Shown piece after piece: positions 21,149-29,990 of a DNA stretch of 64,000 nucleotides. The notes beneath the pieces were generated by a model that saw only the letters and a program-made list of their open reading frames with translations, was not told the DNA's origin and did no database searches. The DNA comes from Piscinibacter sp. (GTDB taxonomy: Bacteria; Pseudomonadota; Gammaproteobacteria; Burkholderiales; Burkholderiaceae_C): contig JAHBZL010000018.1 in NCBI GenBank assembly GCA_019635485.1, forward strand, positions 1 through 64,000, read 5' to 3'. Every line of letters starts with the position of its first letter. Positions within the stretch are counted from its first letter, which is position 1. Position numbers and translations under genes: made by a program.

Positions 21149-21736
21149 TCAGCGCGGCGGGCGAACCGCCGTCTTCGGACGCCAGGCCTTGACCACCGAC
21201 TCGTCGGTCTCGAGGTACGGCCCGCCGATCAGGTCGATGCAGTAGGGCACCGCCGCGAAGATGCCGTGCACACCACGCTCGGGCAGGCCTTGCAAGGTCT
21301 CGGCGATCGACTTCGGCTGCCCCGGCAGGTTGACGATCAGCGCCTGGCCGCGGATCACCGCGACCTGGCGCGACAGGATCGCGGTGGGCACGAAGTTCAG
21401 GCTGATCTGGCGCATCTGCTCGCCGAACCCGGGCATCACCTTGTCGGCCACGGCGAGCGTGGCCTCGGGCGTCACGTCGCGCACGGCCGGGCCGGTGCCG
21501 CCGGTGGTCAGCACCAGGTCGCAGCGCCGCTCGTCGACCAGCTCGCGCAGCGCGGCGCTGATCAGGTCCTGCTCGTCCGGGATCAGCCGCGTCTCCCAGG
21601 CCACCGGATTGCGCAGCGCGCGCTGCAGCCAGTCCTGCAGGGCGGGGATGCCCTTGTCCTCGTAGGCGCCGCTGGAGGCGCGGTCGCTGATCGAGACCAG
21701 GCCGATGCGCGCCGGGTCGAACACTGCTTCACTCAT
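21149..21736 (-). CDS. mog: Molybdopterin adenylyltransferase (Mog/MoaB family)
   Basis: A 195-residue protein of the MoaB/Mog fold. It adenylylates molybdopterin before molybdenum insertion, so it could serve the molybdenum enzyme NasA found later in this window. It begins with ARIGLVSISDRASSGAYEDKG and has the nucleotide/cofactor motif TTGGTGPAVRDVTPEAT near residue 75 and VNLPGQPKSIAETLQGL near 145. I start it at MSEAVFDPA (21736), which overlaps the end of yjgA by eight bases, suggesting one transcript. The exact Mog versus MoaB name is inference. Confidence 0.88.
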   Translation of the reverse strand: MSEAVFDPARIGLVSISDRASSGAYEDKGIPALQDWLQRALRNPVAWETRLIPDEQDLISAALRELVDERRCDLVLTTGGTGPAVRDVTPEATLAVADKVMPGFGEQMRQISLNFVPTAILSRQVAVIRGQALIVNLPGQPKSIAETLQGLPERGVHGIFAAVPYCIDLIGGPYLETDESVVKAWRPKTAVRPPR

Positions 21737-22250
21737 GGAGCCTGGCCTGCTTGATGAACTGGAACAACTCGCGGTAGGCACGCCCGCTGCGCTGTTCGGG
21801 TTGCGCGGCGGCGTCCTTGCGGGCATTGCGCACCAGCGCGCGCAGCCGCTGGGCGTCGGCCTGCGGGTGCTCACGAAGGAAGCCGGTCAGCGCGTCGTCG
21901 CTGCCGATCAGCTCGGCGCGCCAGCGTTCCGACTCGTGCAGCGCGAGGGAATCCTTGGCGCGGCCGAGCTGCATGTCGAGCACCGCCTGCCGGATCGGCG
22001 CGGTGTCGGTGCCGCGCATCAGCCTGCCGATGTACTGCATCTGGCGCCGCCGGCCCTCGTGCGAGCGCGTGCGGCGGAACTCGCGCACCGCGTCGGCCAG
22101 CGCCTCGGGCAGCGGCAGCGCGGCGACGCGGTCCTCCGGCAGCGCGACGAGCGCCTCGCCGAGATCCTGCAACTCGTGCGAGGCCTTCTTGCGCTGCGTC
22201 TTGCTCGGCCGGTCGACGGTGTCGTCGTCGGGGGCGTCAAGGGTCTGCAT
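21729..22250 (-). CDS. yjgA: YjgA/DarP family ribosome-associated protein (DUF615)
   Basis: A 173-residue, highly charged helical protein of the DUF615 family. The E. coli member (YjgA, also called DarP) associates with the large ribosomal subunit. The signature KTQRKKASHELQDLGEALVALP is near residue 16, RRRQMQYIGRLMRG near 70, and RSGRAYRELFQFIK near the end. It starts at ATG 22250, 78 bases from divergent pmbA, a neighbour pair conserved in many proteobacteria. The downstream mog start lies inside its end. Confidence 0.93.
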   Translation of the reverse strand: MQTLDAPDDDTVDRPSKTQRKKASHELQDLGEALVALPEDRVAALPLPEALADAVREFRRTRSHEGRRRQMQYIGRLMRGTDTAPIRQAVLDMQLGRAKDSLALHESERWRAELIGSDDALTGFLREHPQADAQRLRALVRNARKDAAAQPEQRSGRAYRELFQFIKQARLHE

Positions 22251-22328
22251 CGGCGGGGCGGAGTGGATGGCGTGGGTATCATAGCCGCGCCCCTCCGTGC
22301 CCCACGACGTCGACCGACGGCCCCGCCC

Positions 22329-23717
22329 ATGCTCACCACCGCCCGACCCCGCAGCGGCTTCGCCGTCACCCGCGCGCAGTTCGAACAGCTCGTCGAGGAC
22401 GCGCTGGCGCTCGCCAAGCAGCTCGGCGCGAGCGAGGCCGGGGCCGAGGTGTCGGAAGGGGTCGGCCTGTCGGTCAGCGTGCGCAAGGGCGAGGTCGAGA
22501 ACGTCGAGCGCAACCGCGACAAGTCGCTCGGGGTCACGGTCTACGTCGGGCAGCGGCGCGGCAATGCGAGCACGTCCGACTTCTCGCGCACCGCCTTGGA
22601 GCAGACCGTGCGCGCGGCGCACGACATCGCCCGCTTCACCGCCGAAGATCCGGCTGCCGGCCTGCCCGAGGTGGAGGACCTCGCCTTCGGGCCGGCCGCG
22701 ACGCTGGACCTGGACCTGTTCCACCCCTGGGACATCGACGCCGAGCAGGCCGTCGAACTGGCGCAGCGCTGCGAGGCCGCGGCGCTCACGGTGGACCGGC
22801 GCATCACCAATTCGGACGGCGCGGGCGTCTCGGCCCAGCAGTCGCACTTCTTCGCCGGCAACACGCGCGGCTTCCGCGGCGGTTACGCATCGTCGCGTCA
22901 CTCGCTGTCGGTCGCGCCGATCGCCTCGCTGCCGGGCAAGGGCGGCGACGACATGCAGCGCGACGCCTGGTACTCGTCGATGCGCGTGCCCGACCAACTG
23001 GCGGCGCCCGAGGCGGTCGGCCGCTATGCTTCCGAACGCGCGCTCTCGCGCCTGCGCTCGCGCAAGATCGCGACCTGCGAGGTGCCGGTGCTGTTCGAGT
23101 CGACCGTCGCGGCGGGGCTGCTCGGGGCGCTGGTGCAGGCCACCAGCGGCGGCGCGCTGTACCGCAAGTCCAGCTTCCTGGTCGACTGCCTGGGGCAGGA
23201 GGTGCTGTCGCCGCACCTGGACGTGCACGAGGACCCGCACGTGCCGCGCGGCAAGGGCAGCGCGCCGTTCGACGACGAGGGCGTGGTCACGAAGGCGCGC
23301 GACGTGGTGCGCGGCGGGGTGGTGCAGGGCTACTTCCTGTCCAGCTACTCGGCCCGCAAGCTCGGCCTGCGCACCACGGGTCACGCGGGCGGCTCGCAGA
23401 ACCTGACGCTGACGAGCCGCCTGACCCAGCCGGGCGACGACCTCGACGCGATGCTGCGCAAGCTGCACCGCGGCCTGTTCGTGATCGAGCTGATGGGGCA
23501 GGGCGTGAACTACGTGACCGGCGACTACTCGCGCGGCGCGGCGGGCTTCTGGGTCGAAGGCGGCCGCATCGTGCACCCGGTGCACGAGATCACGATCGCG
23601 GGCAACCTGCGCGACATGCTCCGTCACATCGTCGCCGTCGGGGCGGACGCCTACACCGTGGGCAGCAAGACGGTCGGCTCCGTGCTGATCGAACGCATGA
23701 AGATCGCGGGCAGCTGA
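22329..23717 (+). CDS. pmbA: Metalloprotease PmbA (TldE)
   Basis: A 462-residue PmbA/TldE protein, partner of the TldD zinc protease. Together they trim peptides such as microcin precursors and the antitoxin CcdA. Family motifs are SEGVGLSVSVRKGEVENVERNRDKSLGV near residue 45, SSFLVDCLGQEVLSPHL near 280 and GRIVHPVHEITIAGNLRDML near the C-terminus. PmbA itself lacks the HExxxH zinc site of TldD, and none is seen here. No tldD is in the window. Confidence 0.95.
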   Translation: MLTTARPRSGFAVTRAQFEQLVEDALALAKQLGASEAGAEVSEGVGLSVSVRKGEVENVERNRDKSLGVTVYVGQRRGNASTSDFSRTALEQTVRAAHDIARFTAEDPAAGLPEVEDLAFGPAATLDLDLFHPWDIDAEQAVELAQRCEAAALTVDRRITNSDGAGVSAQQSHFFAGNTRGFRGGYASSRHSLSVAPIASLPGKGGDDMQRDAWYSSMRVPDQLAAPEAVGRYASERALSRLRSRKIATCEVPVLFESTVAAGLLGALVQATSGGALYRKSSFLVDCLGQEVLSPHLDVHEDPHVPRGKGSAPFDDEGVVTKARDVVRGGVVQGYFLSSYSARKLGLRTTGHAGGSQNLTLTSRLTQPGDDLDAMLRKLHRGLFVIELMGQGVNYVTGDYSRGAAGFWVEGGRIVHPVHEITIAGNLRDMLRHIVAVGADAYTVGSKTVGSVLIERMKIAGS

Positions 23718-23765
23718 CAGGGCCTCCCGCACCCGCGGGATTACGTTGTTTTTCGCAGGGGTAAA

Positions 23766-23801
23766 CACCGGTCGGCCGGTGCGAACCCCCCGGCCTAGAA
23801 T
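23766..23801 (+). promoter_or_regulatory. Probable dctP promoter with overlapping inverted repeat
   Basis: A TAGAAT -10 candidate is at 23796-23801, 36 bases before the dctP ATG. Just upstream is a 6-base inverted repeat, CACCGG and CCGGTG with a 4-base spacer (23766-23781), which would overlap the -35 zone. It could be an operator. No protein can be assigned, and such GC-rich repeats arise by chance in this genome. Confidence 0.35.
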
Positions 23802-23836
23802 TCCCGCGCCTCTCATCCCTCACAGGAGATTCACGC

Positions 23837-24919
23837 ATGGAACGTCGTTCCTTCATGCAGCATGCCGGCCTCGCCGGCGTGCTGGCCGCAGGCGCAGCGC
23901 CCGCGGTGGTGCATGCTCAGGCCAGCATCCGCTGGCGCCTGGCTTCGAGCTTTCCGAAGTCGCTCGATACGATCTTCGGCGCGGCCGAAGTGTTCGCCAA
24001 GAAGGTCAGCGACATGACCGGTGGCAAGTTCCAGATCTCGGTGCATGCGGGCGGCGAGCTGATGCCCGCGTTCGGCGTGGTCGACGGCGTGCAGAACGCA
24101 ACCGTCGAGATGGCGCACACCGCGCCGTACTACTTCTTCGGCAAGGACCCGACCTTTGCGCTCGGCTGCGCGATTCCCTTCGGCCTGAACTCGCGCCAGA
24201 TGACGGCGTGGATGGTCGAGGGCAACGGCATGAAGCTGATGCGCGAGTTCTACCGCAACTACAACATCGTCAACTTCATCGGCGGCAACACCGGCGCGCA
24301 GATGGGCGGCTGGTGGCGCAAGGAGATCAAGAGCCTGGCCGACGTGAAGGGCGCCAAGTTCCGCATCGGCGGCTTCGGCGGCAAGGTGTTCGAACGCATC
24401 GGCGGCGTGCCGCAAAACATTCCCGGCGGCGAGATCTACCAATCGCTCGAGAAGGGCACGATCGATGCGGCCGAGTGGGTCGGCCCGTACGACGACTTCA
24501 AGCTCGGCTTCTACAAGGTCGCGCCGAACTACGCCTACCCGGGCTGGTGGGAAGGTGGTCCGGAGCTGGACTTCTACGTCAACACCAAGGCCTACGACGG
24601 CCTGTCGGCCGAGTACAAGGCGATCATCGAGGCCGCCACGGCCGCGGCGCACGTCGACATGCAGGCCAAGTACGACGCCCGCAACCCGGCTGCGCTGAAG
24701 CAGCTCGTGGCCGGCGGCACCAAGCTGTTCCGCTTCCCGCGCGACATGATGGAGGCCGCGTTCAAGGAGGCGATGGCGCTGTACAGCGAGCTCAGCGGCA
24801 GCAATCCGGCGTGGAAGAAGGTCTACGAGGACTACGCCTCGTTCCGGCGTGACCAGAACCTCTGGTTCCGCTTCACCGAGTCCGGCTTCGACGACTTCAT
24901 GCAGTCGCAGAAGCTGTAA
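23837..24919 (+). CDS. dctP: TRAP transporter substrate-binding protein (DctP family, TakP-like)
   Basis: A 360-residue periplasmic binding protein. The N-terminus has a twin-arginine motif (ERRSFMQ) followed by an Ala-rich hydrophobic stretch ending near HAQA, so Tat export is likely. The body matches the DctP family. Its segment EWVGPYDDFKLGFYKVAPNYAYPGWW (about 215-240) resembles the TakP/2-oxo-acid and lactate binders. Substrate is probably a monocarboxylate or oxo acid, by family inference. Unusually, the two permease genes lie downstream on the opposite strand. A strong terminator follows. Confidence 0.93.
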   Translation: MERRSFMQHAGLAGVLAAGAAPAVVHAQASIRWRLASSFPKSLDTIFGAAEVFAKKVSDMTGGKFQISVHAGGELMPAFGVVDGVQNATVEMAHTAPYYFFGKDPTFALGCAIPFGLNSRQMTAWMVEGNGMKLMREFYRNYNIVNFIGGNTGAQMGGWWRKEIKSLADVKGAKFRIGGFGGKVFERIGGVPQNIPGGEIYQSLEKGTIDAAEWVGPYDDFKLGFYKVAPNYAYPGWWEGGPELDFYVNTKAYDGLSAEYKAIIEAATAAAHVDMQAKYDARNPAALKQLVAGGTKLFRFPRDMMEAAFKEAMALYSELSGSNPAWKKVYEDYASFRRDQNLWFRFTESGFDDFMQSQKL

Positions 24920-24939
24920 GCGGACGGCACCAGAAAGCG

Positions 24940-24970
24940 AACCCCGCCGGCGCGAGCCGGCGGGGTTTTT
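24940..24970 (+). terminator. Rho-independent terminator after dctP
   Basis: A GC stem of 10 base pairs (CCCCGCCGGC against GCCGGCGGGG) with loop GCGA, flanked by AA and TT that can extend it, is followed by TTTTT. It begins 20 bases after the dctP stop. The T run is only on the plus strand, so it ends dctP transcription and protects the convergent permease genes. Confidence 0.92.
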
Positions 24971-25041
24971 CTTTGGGGAGCGGGTCGAGCGGCCGCGTCC
25001 CGCCGATCCGTGGCGGGCCTTTCGGCCCGCCATCCTTCATC

Positions 25042-26808
25042 TCACTTCTTGTCCTTGTCCTGCTCGAGGGCGCGCTTGATGGCCTCCATCGGGTCCTCCT
25101 CGGCCGGGGTCGAGGCGGCCGGTGCACCCGCCGGCGCGCTGGCGCCGCCCGCGGGGCCGAACAGCTGGTTGATGTCGGTCGGCGTGCCGTAGTCGGGCGG
25201 CTTCTCGAACTCGATCTTGATGTTCTTGGTGTCGAAGTCCGCCTTCTTCGCGATGCCGCCGGACACGAGGCCCGGGAAGCCGATGATCAGGCCGACCATG
25301 ATGACCTGGATCAGCACGAACGGCACCGCGCCCCAGTAGATCTGCCCGGTGGTGACCTTGGCCACCGGCCTGCCGGTGATGCGGTCGGTGTAGTCGTCGT
25401 GCGGTGCGACGCTGCGCAGGTAGAACAGCGCGAAGCCGAACGGCGGGTGCATGAACGAGGTCTGCATGTTGACCGCCAGCAGCACGCCGAACCACACCAG
25501 GTCGATGCCCAGCTTCTCCGCCACCGGCCCGAGCAGCGGGATCACGATGAACGACAGCTCGAAGAAGTCGAGGAAGAAGGCCAGGAAGAAGATCAGGAGG
25601 TTGACGACGATGAGGAAGCCGACCTGGCCGCCGGGCAGGCTGGTCAGCAGGTGCTCGACCCACTTCGGCCCGTCGACGCCCTGGAACGACAGGCTGAACA
25701 CCGTCGAGCCGAGCAGGATGAAGACGACGAAGCAGGACAGCTTCATCGTGCTGTCCATCGCCTGGCGCATCAGCTTCAGGTTCAGGCGCTTGCGGCTGAG
25801 CGCCATCGCCAGCGCACCGACGGCCCCCATCGCGCCACCTTCGGTCGGCGTCGCAACGCCGAGGAAGATGGTGCCCAGCACGAGGAAGATCAGCGCCAGC
25901 GGCGGAATCAGCACGAACGTGACCCGCTCGGCCATGCGCGACAGCAGGTTCAGCCGCAGCACCCGGTTCAGCACCGCGAGCGTGAACGCGATCGCCACGC
26001 CGACACACATCGACACGACGATCAGTTCGTCGGTCGGTGTCGTGTCGGGCCGCGTCTTGGCGAACGCGATGGCGCCGCCGACCGCCAGCACCACCACCAC
26101 CACCAGCGAGGGCAGGCCGGCGGAGCCATCGTCCTGCTTGATCGAACGAGCCTCGGGCGGAAGCGCCGGCGCCCAGCGCGGCCGCCACAGCGTCACCAGC
26201 AGCACGTAGCCGAGATACAGCCCGGTCAGCACGAAGCCCGGGATGAACGCCCCCTTGTACAGGTCGCCGACGCTGCGACCGAGCTGATCGGCCATGATGA
26301 TCAGCACCAGCGAGGGCGGGATGATCTGCGCCAGCGTGCCCGAGGCGGCAATCACCCCGGTGGCGATGCGTCGGTCGTAGCCGTAGCGCAGCATGATCGG
26401 CAGCGAGATCAGGCCCATCGAGATCACCGATGCGGCCACCACGCCGGTCGTGGCGGCCAGCATCGCGCCGACCAGGACGACCGCGTAGGCCAGGCCGCCG
26501 CGGATCGGGCCGAACAGCTGCCCGATGGTGTCGAGCAGATCCTCGGCCATGCCCGACCGTTCGAGGATCAGTCCCATGAACGTGAAGAACGGGATCGCCA
26601 GCAGCGTCTCGTTCTGCATGATGCCGAAGATGCGCAGCGGCAGCGCCTGCATCAGCGTGGCCGGCAGCAGGCCGATCTCCACGCCCAGGTAGCCGAAGAA
26701 CAACCCGCAGGCAGCCAGCGAGAACGCGACCGAGTACCCCATCAGCAGGAACACGATCAGCCCCAGGAACATGATCGGGGCCATGTAGGCGTGCAGGAAC
26801 TCGATCAT
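25042..26808 (-). CDS. dctM: TRAP transporter large permease (DctM family)
   Basis: A 588-residue integral membrane protein with many hydrophobic segments; it forms the sodium-coupled channel of the TRAP system. DctM motifs include GYSVAFSLAACGLFFGYLG near the start, SGTLAQIIPPSLVLIIMADQ near residue 160 and GVATPTEGGAMGAVGAL near 320. It is longer than classic DctM (about 430); the extra length is an internal insertion near 215-265 and a soluble Pro/Ala-rich tail of roughly 80 residues. The start overlaps the dctQ stop (ATGA), so the two are coupled. Confidence 0.93.
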   Translation of the reverse strand: MIEFLHAYMAPIMFLGLIVFLLMGYSVAFSLAACGLFFGYLGVEIGLLPATLMQALPLRIFGIMQNETLLAIPFFTFMGLILERSGMAEDLLDTIGQLFGPIRGGLAYAVVLVGAMLAATTGVVAASVISMGLISLPIMLRYGYDRRIATGVIAASGTLAQIIPPSLVLIIMADQLGRSVGDLYKGAFIPGFVLTGLYLGYVLLVTLWRPRWAPALPPEARSIKQDDGSAGLPSLVVVVVLAVGGAIAFAKTRPDTTPTDELIVVSMCVGVAIAFTLAVLNRVLRLNLLSRMAERVTFVLIPPLALIFLVLGTIFLGVATPTEGGAMGAVGALAMALSRKRLNLKLMRQAMDSTMKLSCFVVFILLGSTVFSLSFQGVDGPKWVEHLLTSLPGGQVGFLIVVNLLIFFLAFFLDFFELSFIVIPLLGPVAEKLGIDLVWFGVLLAVNMQTSFMHPPFGFALFYLRSVAPHDDYTDRITGRPVAKVTTGQIYWGAVPFVLIQVIMVGLIIGFPGLVSGGIAKKADFDTKNIKIEFEKPPDYGTPTDINQLFGPAGGASAPAGAPAASTPAEEDPMEAIKRALEQDKDKK

Positions 26809-27398
26809 TTGGTCGCTCCCTCGGCCCGCGCACGGATCGCCTCGGCCAGTTCCTCCTCGGCGGTCTTCTCCTGCTTCTTGCGGCCGGGGTCGTCGGCGTG
26901 GCCGGTCAGGAAGGCGATGCGCTTGATCAGCTCCGAGATGCCCTGCAGTCCCAGGAGCGAGAAGCCGATCGGCACCAGCGCGAACACCGGCCAGCGGATC
27001 AGGCCGCCGGCGTTGTTGGACATCTCGCCGGTCTCGTAGGCCTGCACGACCAGCGGCCAGACCAGATCCACCACCGCGAACACGAACGGGAACAGGAAGA
27101 CGACGATGCCGAAGATCTCGATCTTCACCTGGGTGGGCCGGCTGAAGCGGTGCAGGATCACGTCGATCTTCACGTGCTCCTGGCGCAGCATGGTGTAGCC
27201 CGCGGCGAGCAGGAACACGGCCGCGAACAGGTACCACTGGATCTCGAGGAAGGCGTTCGAACTCATGTCGAAGGCCTTGCGAACCGACGCGTTGACGGCG
27301 CTGATCAGCACCGCCGCGAGCACCAGCCACGACAGCCAGCGTCCGATGAACTCGGACAGCCTGTCGATCAGGCGCGAGAGGGACAGCAGGGAAGACAC
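26805..27398 (-). CDS. dctQ: TRAP transporter small permease (DctQ family)
   Basis: A 197-residue membrane protein with four predicted helices (about 20-40, 55-75, 95-115, 140-165) and the DctQ-like LRQEHVKIDVILHRF near residue 75. Its charged tail is cytoplasmic. I choose a GTG at 27398 because GGAG lies eight bases ahead of it and the hydrophobic pattern starts shortly after. dctM follows with a 4-base overlap. The response-regulator gene lies upstream on the same strand, 144 bases away. Confidence 0.9.
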   Translation of the reverse strand: MSSLLSLSRLIDRLSEFIGRWLSWLVLAAVLISAVNASVRKAFDMSSNAFLEIQWYLFAAVFLLAAGYTMLRQEHVKIDVILHRFSRPTQVKIEIFGIVVFLFPFVFAVVDLVWPLVVQAYETGEMSNNAGGLIRWPVFALVPIGFSLLGLQGISELIKRIAFLTGHADDPGRKKQEKTAEEELAEAIRARAEGATK

Positions 27399-27542
27399 GT
27401 GGATTACTCCAAAGTTCTTGAGGGGGCAGGCGCGCGCCGACCTCCCGACGACGCGCGGCAACCCCCGATCAAACCGCGAGGCGTGTCCGCGGCACAACGG
27501 GTGAAACCGCTACGTGGTAATACGCAAGGCGAAAGAATCGCG

Positions 27543-28157
27543 TCAGCGCGGCCGCTGGCGGCGTTCCACCGCATAGCGGATCAACTCGGCCTGGCCCGCC
27601 AGGCGCAGCTTGCGGCGGATGTTGTGGCGATGCGTCTCGACCGTGCGCACGCTCATGCCGAGCCGGGCGGCGATCAGCTTGCTCGACAGGCCCTCGGCCA
27701 GGCAGTCGAGGATCTCGTCCTCGCGCGGGGACAGCGGCGAGCCCTCCGGCTCCTCCGGCACTGCCAGACCCGTACCGAGGAAGGTGCGGCCGGCGGCCAC
27801 CGCCTCGATGGCCTGCACGATCTCCTCGCCGGGCGCCTCCTTCAGCACGTAGCCCTGCGCGCCGGCCGCGAGGGACCGGCGCACGGTCTCGGGGCTGTCG
27901 TACATGCTGAACATCAGCACCCGCAGGCCGGGGTGGCTGGCCAGCAGCCGGCCGGTCAGTTCGATGCCGTTGGTCTGCTTCATGCCCACGTCCATGAGCA
28001 CCAGATCGGGGCGCAGCCGGTCGACGAGGCCGAAGGCGTCGTCCGCGTCCCCGGCTTCGCCGACCACCTGCAGGCCCGGCACCTCCGACAGGCGCGCGCG
28101 CAGGCCCTCGCGCACCAGGGGGTGGTCGTCCACGAGCAGGATGCGGACGTCGCTCAC
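27543..28157 (-). CDS. NarL/LuxR-family response regulator
   Basis: A 204-residue two-component response regulator. The receiver (residues 1-120) has the acidic pair in ILLVDDHPLVREGL, the phospho-acceptor aspartate in LVLMDVGMKQTNG and the lysine in GYVLKEAPGEE. A LuxR-type helix-turn-helix fills the C-terminus (LSPREDEILDCLAEGLSSKLIAARLGMSVRTVETHR region). I use GTG 28157; a second GTG at 28181 is possible. Its kinase gene is 58 bases upstream, and the TRAP permease genes lie downstream, which suggests control of that transporter. Confidence 0.92.
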   Translation of the reverse strand: MSDVRILLVDDHPLVREGLRARLSEVPGLQVVGEAGDADDAFGLVDRLRPDLVLMDVGMKQTNGIELTGRLLASHPGLRVLMFSMYDSPETVRRSLAAGAQGYVLKEAPGEEIVQAIEAVAAGRTFLGTGLAVPEEPEGSPLSPREDEILDCLAEGLSSKLIAARLGMSVRTVETHRHNIRRKLRLAGQAELIRYAVERRQRPR

Positions 28158-28215
28158 CGGACCACCCCGCGCGCAGCGCACGCCGGGAATCCCGCCTGGG
28201 AGCGGCCCGGCGCGC

Positions 28216-29595
28216 TCATGCCGCCTCCGTGCGGCGCGGCTCGAAGCGCTCGATGGCCGCGCGTGGCAGTTCGGCGCGCACCACCGTGCGCCCGGGGCGG
28301 GAGTCGATCGTGAACGTCCCGCCGATCGTCTCGACCCGTTCGCGCATGTTGCGCAGGCCGATGCCGCGCCGCGGGTCGACGCGGATCGACGGCACGTCGA
28401 AGCCGACGCCGTCGTCGGTGATCGTCAGGCGCACGCCGCGCGCATGCCGGATGAGACGCACCTGGACGCTGCTCGCGCCGGCATGCTTCTGGATGTTGGT
28501 CAGCGATTCCTGGGTGACGCGGAACAGCACCGTGTCCACCTCCTCCGGCAGCTCGTCGGCCGCGCCGCGCACCCGCAGCGAGAAGCGCGTGCGGCCATGC
28601 CGGTTGAACTCCTGGCCCAGGTCGTCCAGCGCCGCCGGCAGGCCCAGCACGTCCAGCTCGGCCGGACGCAGCCGGTGCGAGATCACGCGCACCTCGTGCA
28701 GCGCGTGCGTCAGGCGCTGCACGGCGCGCTGCAGCGCCGGCGGTACGGTCTTGGCGCCGAGCTGCGCCGCAGCCGACTCCAGCAGCAGCTTGGTGGAGAC
28801 GAGGTTCTGGCTGGTGCCGTCGTGCAACTCGCGCGACAGGCGCGCGCGTTCGTCCTCCTGCGACTGGACGACCTGGCGCGCCAGCAGGCGCAGCTTCGAT
28901 TCGGCGATGCGCGCGTCGCTGAGGTTCAGCGCCAGCCCGCTCGCGCCGATCAGCAGCACGCCGATCGCCGCGGTGGCGGCGATCCAGCGCAGGGTGCCGT
29001 GGATGTTCTCGTCGACCTGGCGGTCGACCTCGGCCAGCGTGGAGGCGATGTCGTCCAGGTACAGGCCGGTGCCGACCACCCAGTTCCAGCGCTGCAGCGA
29101 GATCGCGTAGGCGAGCTTCGGGCTGGGGGTGCCGCTGGAGGGTTTCTGCCACTGGTAGCGCACGAAACCGCCACCCTCGTGCGCACGCGCGATCAACTCG
29201 CGGATCACCGGCACGCCACGGCTGTCGCGCAGGTCCCAGAGGTCGCGGCCGTGCAGCTCGGGCTGGCGCGGGTGCAGCAGGTTGCGCCCGGAGGTGTCGA
29301 AGACGAAGAAGTAGCCGTCGATGCCGTAGTCCAGCGCCGCCAGCCGCGCGAGCGCCTCGGCGCGGATCGCATCGTCCTCGCGCCGCGTGTCGTACAGCGG
29401 CGCCAGGTTGCTGCGCGCGAGCGCCACCAGGTTCAGCAGCTCGGCTTCCTTGGCGGCCATGTAGGTCGCCTCGACCAGCTCGCGCTCGCGCTGCGACAGG
29501 TCGCGCTGCTGCTGCCGCACCACCCAGGCCAGCAGCGCCAGCGAGAGCAGCAGCGGCACGATGGCCAGCAGCAGGAGCTTGGCACGCAGCCGCAT
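28216..29595 (-). CDS. Sensor histidine kinase with periplasmic Cache domain
   Basis: A 459-residue NarX/DegS-type (HisKA_3) kinase. A membrane helix (about 6-25) is followed by a periplasmic Cache region (about 30-200, with GYFFVFDTSGRNLLHP and WVVGTGLYLDDI). A second helix is near 205-225. The H-box SRELHDGTSQNL places the phosphorylated histidine near 255, and the ATPase motif GVGFDVPS...GIGLRNMRERV comes later. Cache domains of this kind usually bind small organic acids. Together with the neighbouring TRAP genes this suggests sensing of the transported acid; that link is inference. Confidence 0.93.
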   Translation of the reverse strand: MRLRAKLLLLAIVPLLLSLALLAWVVRQQQRDLSQRERELVEATYMAAKEAELLNLVALARSNLAPLYDTRREDDAIRAEALARLAALDYGIDGYFFVFDTSGRNLLHPRQPELHGRDLWDLRDSRGVPVIRELIARAHEGGGFVRYQWQKPSSGTPSPKLAYAISLQRWNWVVGTGLYLDDIASTLAEVDRQVDENIHGTLRWIAATAAIGVLLIGASGLALNLSDARIAESKLRLLARQVVQSQEDERARLSRELHDGTSQNLVSTKLLLESAAAQLGAKTVPPALQRAVQRLTHALHEVRVISHRLRPAELDVLGLPAALDDLGQEFNRHGRTRFSLRVRGAADELPEEVDTVLFRVTQESLTNIQKHAGASSVQVRLIRHARGVRLTITDDGVGFDVPSIRVDPRRGIGLRNMRERVETIGGTFTIDSRPGRTVVRAELPRAAIERFEPRRTEAA

Positions 29596-29620
29596 GTGGC
29601 GGGGCCCGCGCCGGGGGAGA

Positions 29621-29980
29621 TCAGCCGGCGGGCCTGGCGACCGCTGCGGCGTAGAGCTTGCCCGAGCGCGTGCCGCTGCGGCAGAACGCCACCAGGGGCC
29701 GGGGCAGCTGGGCCAGCAGCTCGGCCATGCGGGCGATCTCCGCCGGCGACTGGTAGCCGGGCTGCACCGGCAGGAAGGCGTAGGCCAGGCCGGCGGCCCG
29801 CGCCGCGGCCTCGACCTGGGCGCTGGTCGGCTGGCCCGGGCCTTCCTCGAAGTCGGGCCGGTTGTTGATCACGGCCTTGAAGCCCATGGCGGCCAGTTCG
29901 GCCATCGTCTCGGGTGTGAGCTGGGGGGCGACGCAGACGTCGGGCGTCAGGGCGCGCAGCAGGTGGCGGGTCTCGACCAT
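29621..29980 (-). CDS. TIGR01244/DUF442 phosphatase-like protein
   Basis: A 119-residue protein of the family related to the N-terminal part of beta-lactamase-hydrolase-like (Blh) proteins. It has a dual-specificity-phosphatase-like fold. The P-loop FCRSGTRS near residue 99 carries the catalytic cysteine and arginine of a Cx5R active site. INNRPDFEEGPGQPT near 40 is a second family mark. Relatives are linked to sulfide oxidation, but no sulfur genes lie nearby, so the role is open. A ribosome binding site (AGAGGAA) precedes the ATG. Confidence 0.85.
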   Translation of the reverse strand: MVETRHLLRALTPDVCVAPQLTPETMAELAAMGFKAVINNRPDFEEGPGQPTSAQVEAAARAAGLAYAFLPVQPGYQSPAEIARMAELLAQLPRPLVAFCRSGTRSGKLYAAAVARPAG

Positions 29981-29990
29981 CGTGTTCCTC

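Noticed and set aside
22273-22284. TATGAT-like box in the yjgA/pmbA gap as a promoter
   Set aside because: The match is short, nearly symmetric and has no -35 partner on either strand.
23766-23781. CACCGG/CCGGTG repeat as a terminator for pmbA
   Set aside because: The stem has only six pairs and no T-run after it. An operator is equally or more likely, so it is only listed with the dctP promoter.
27399-27542. TACGTGGTA-like sequences before dctQ as NarL/LuxR sites
   Set aside because: Single short matches with no second arm at a known spacing. The regulator's target motif is unknown, so no site is claimed.
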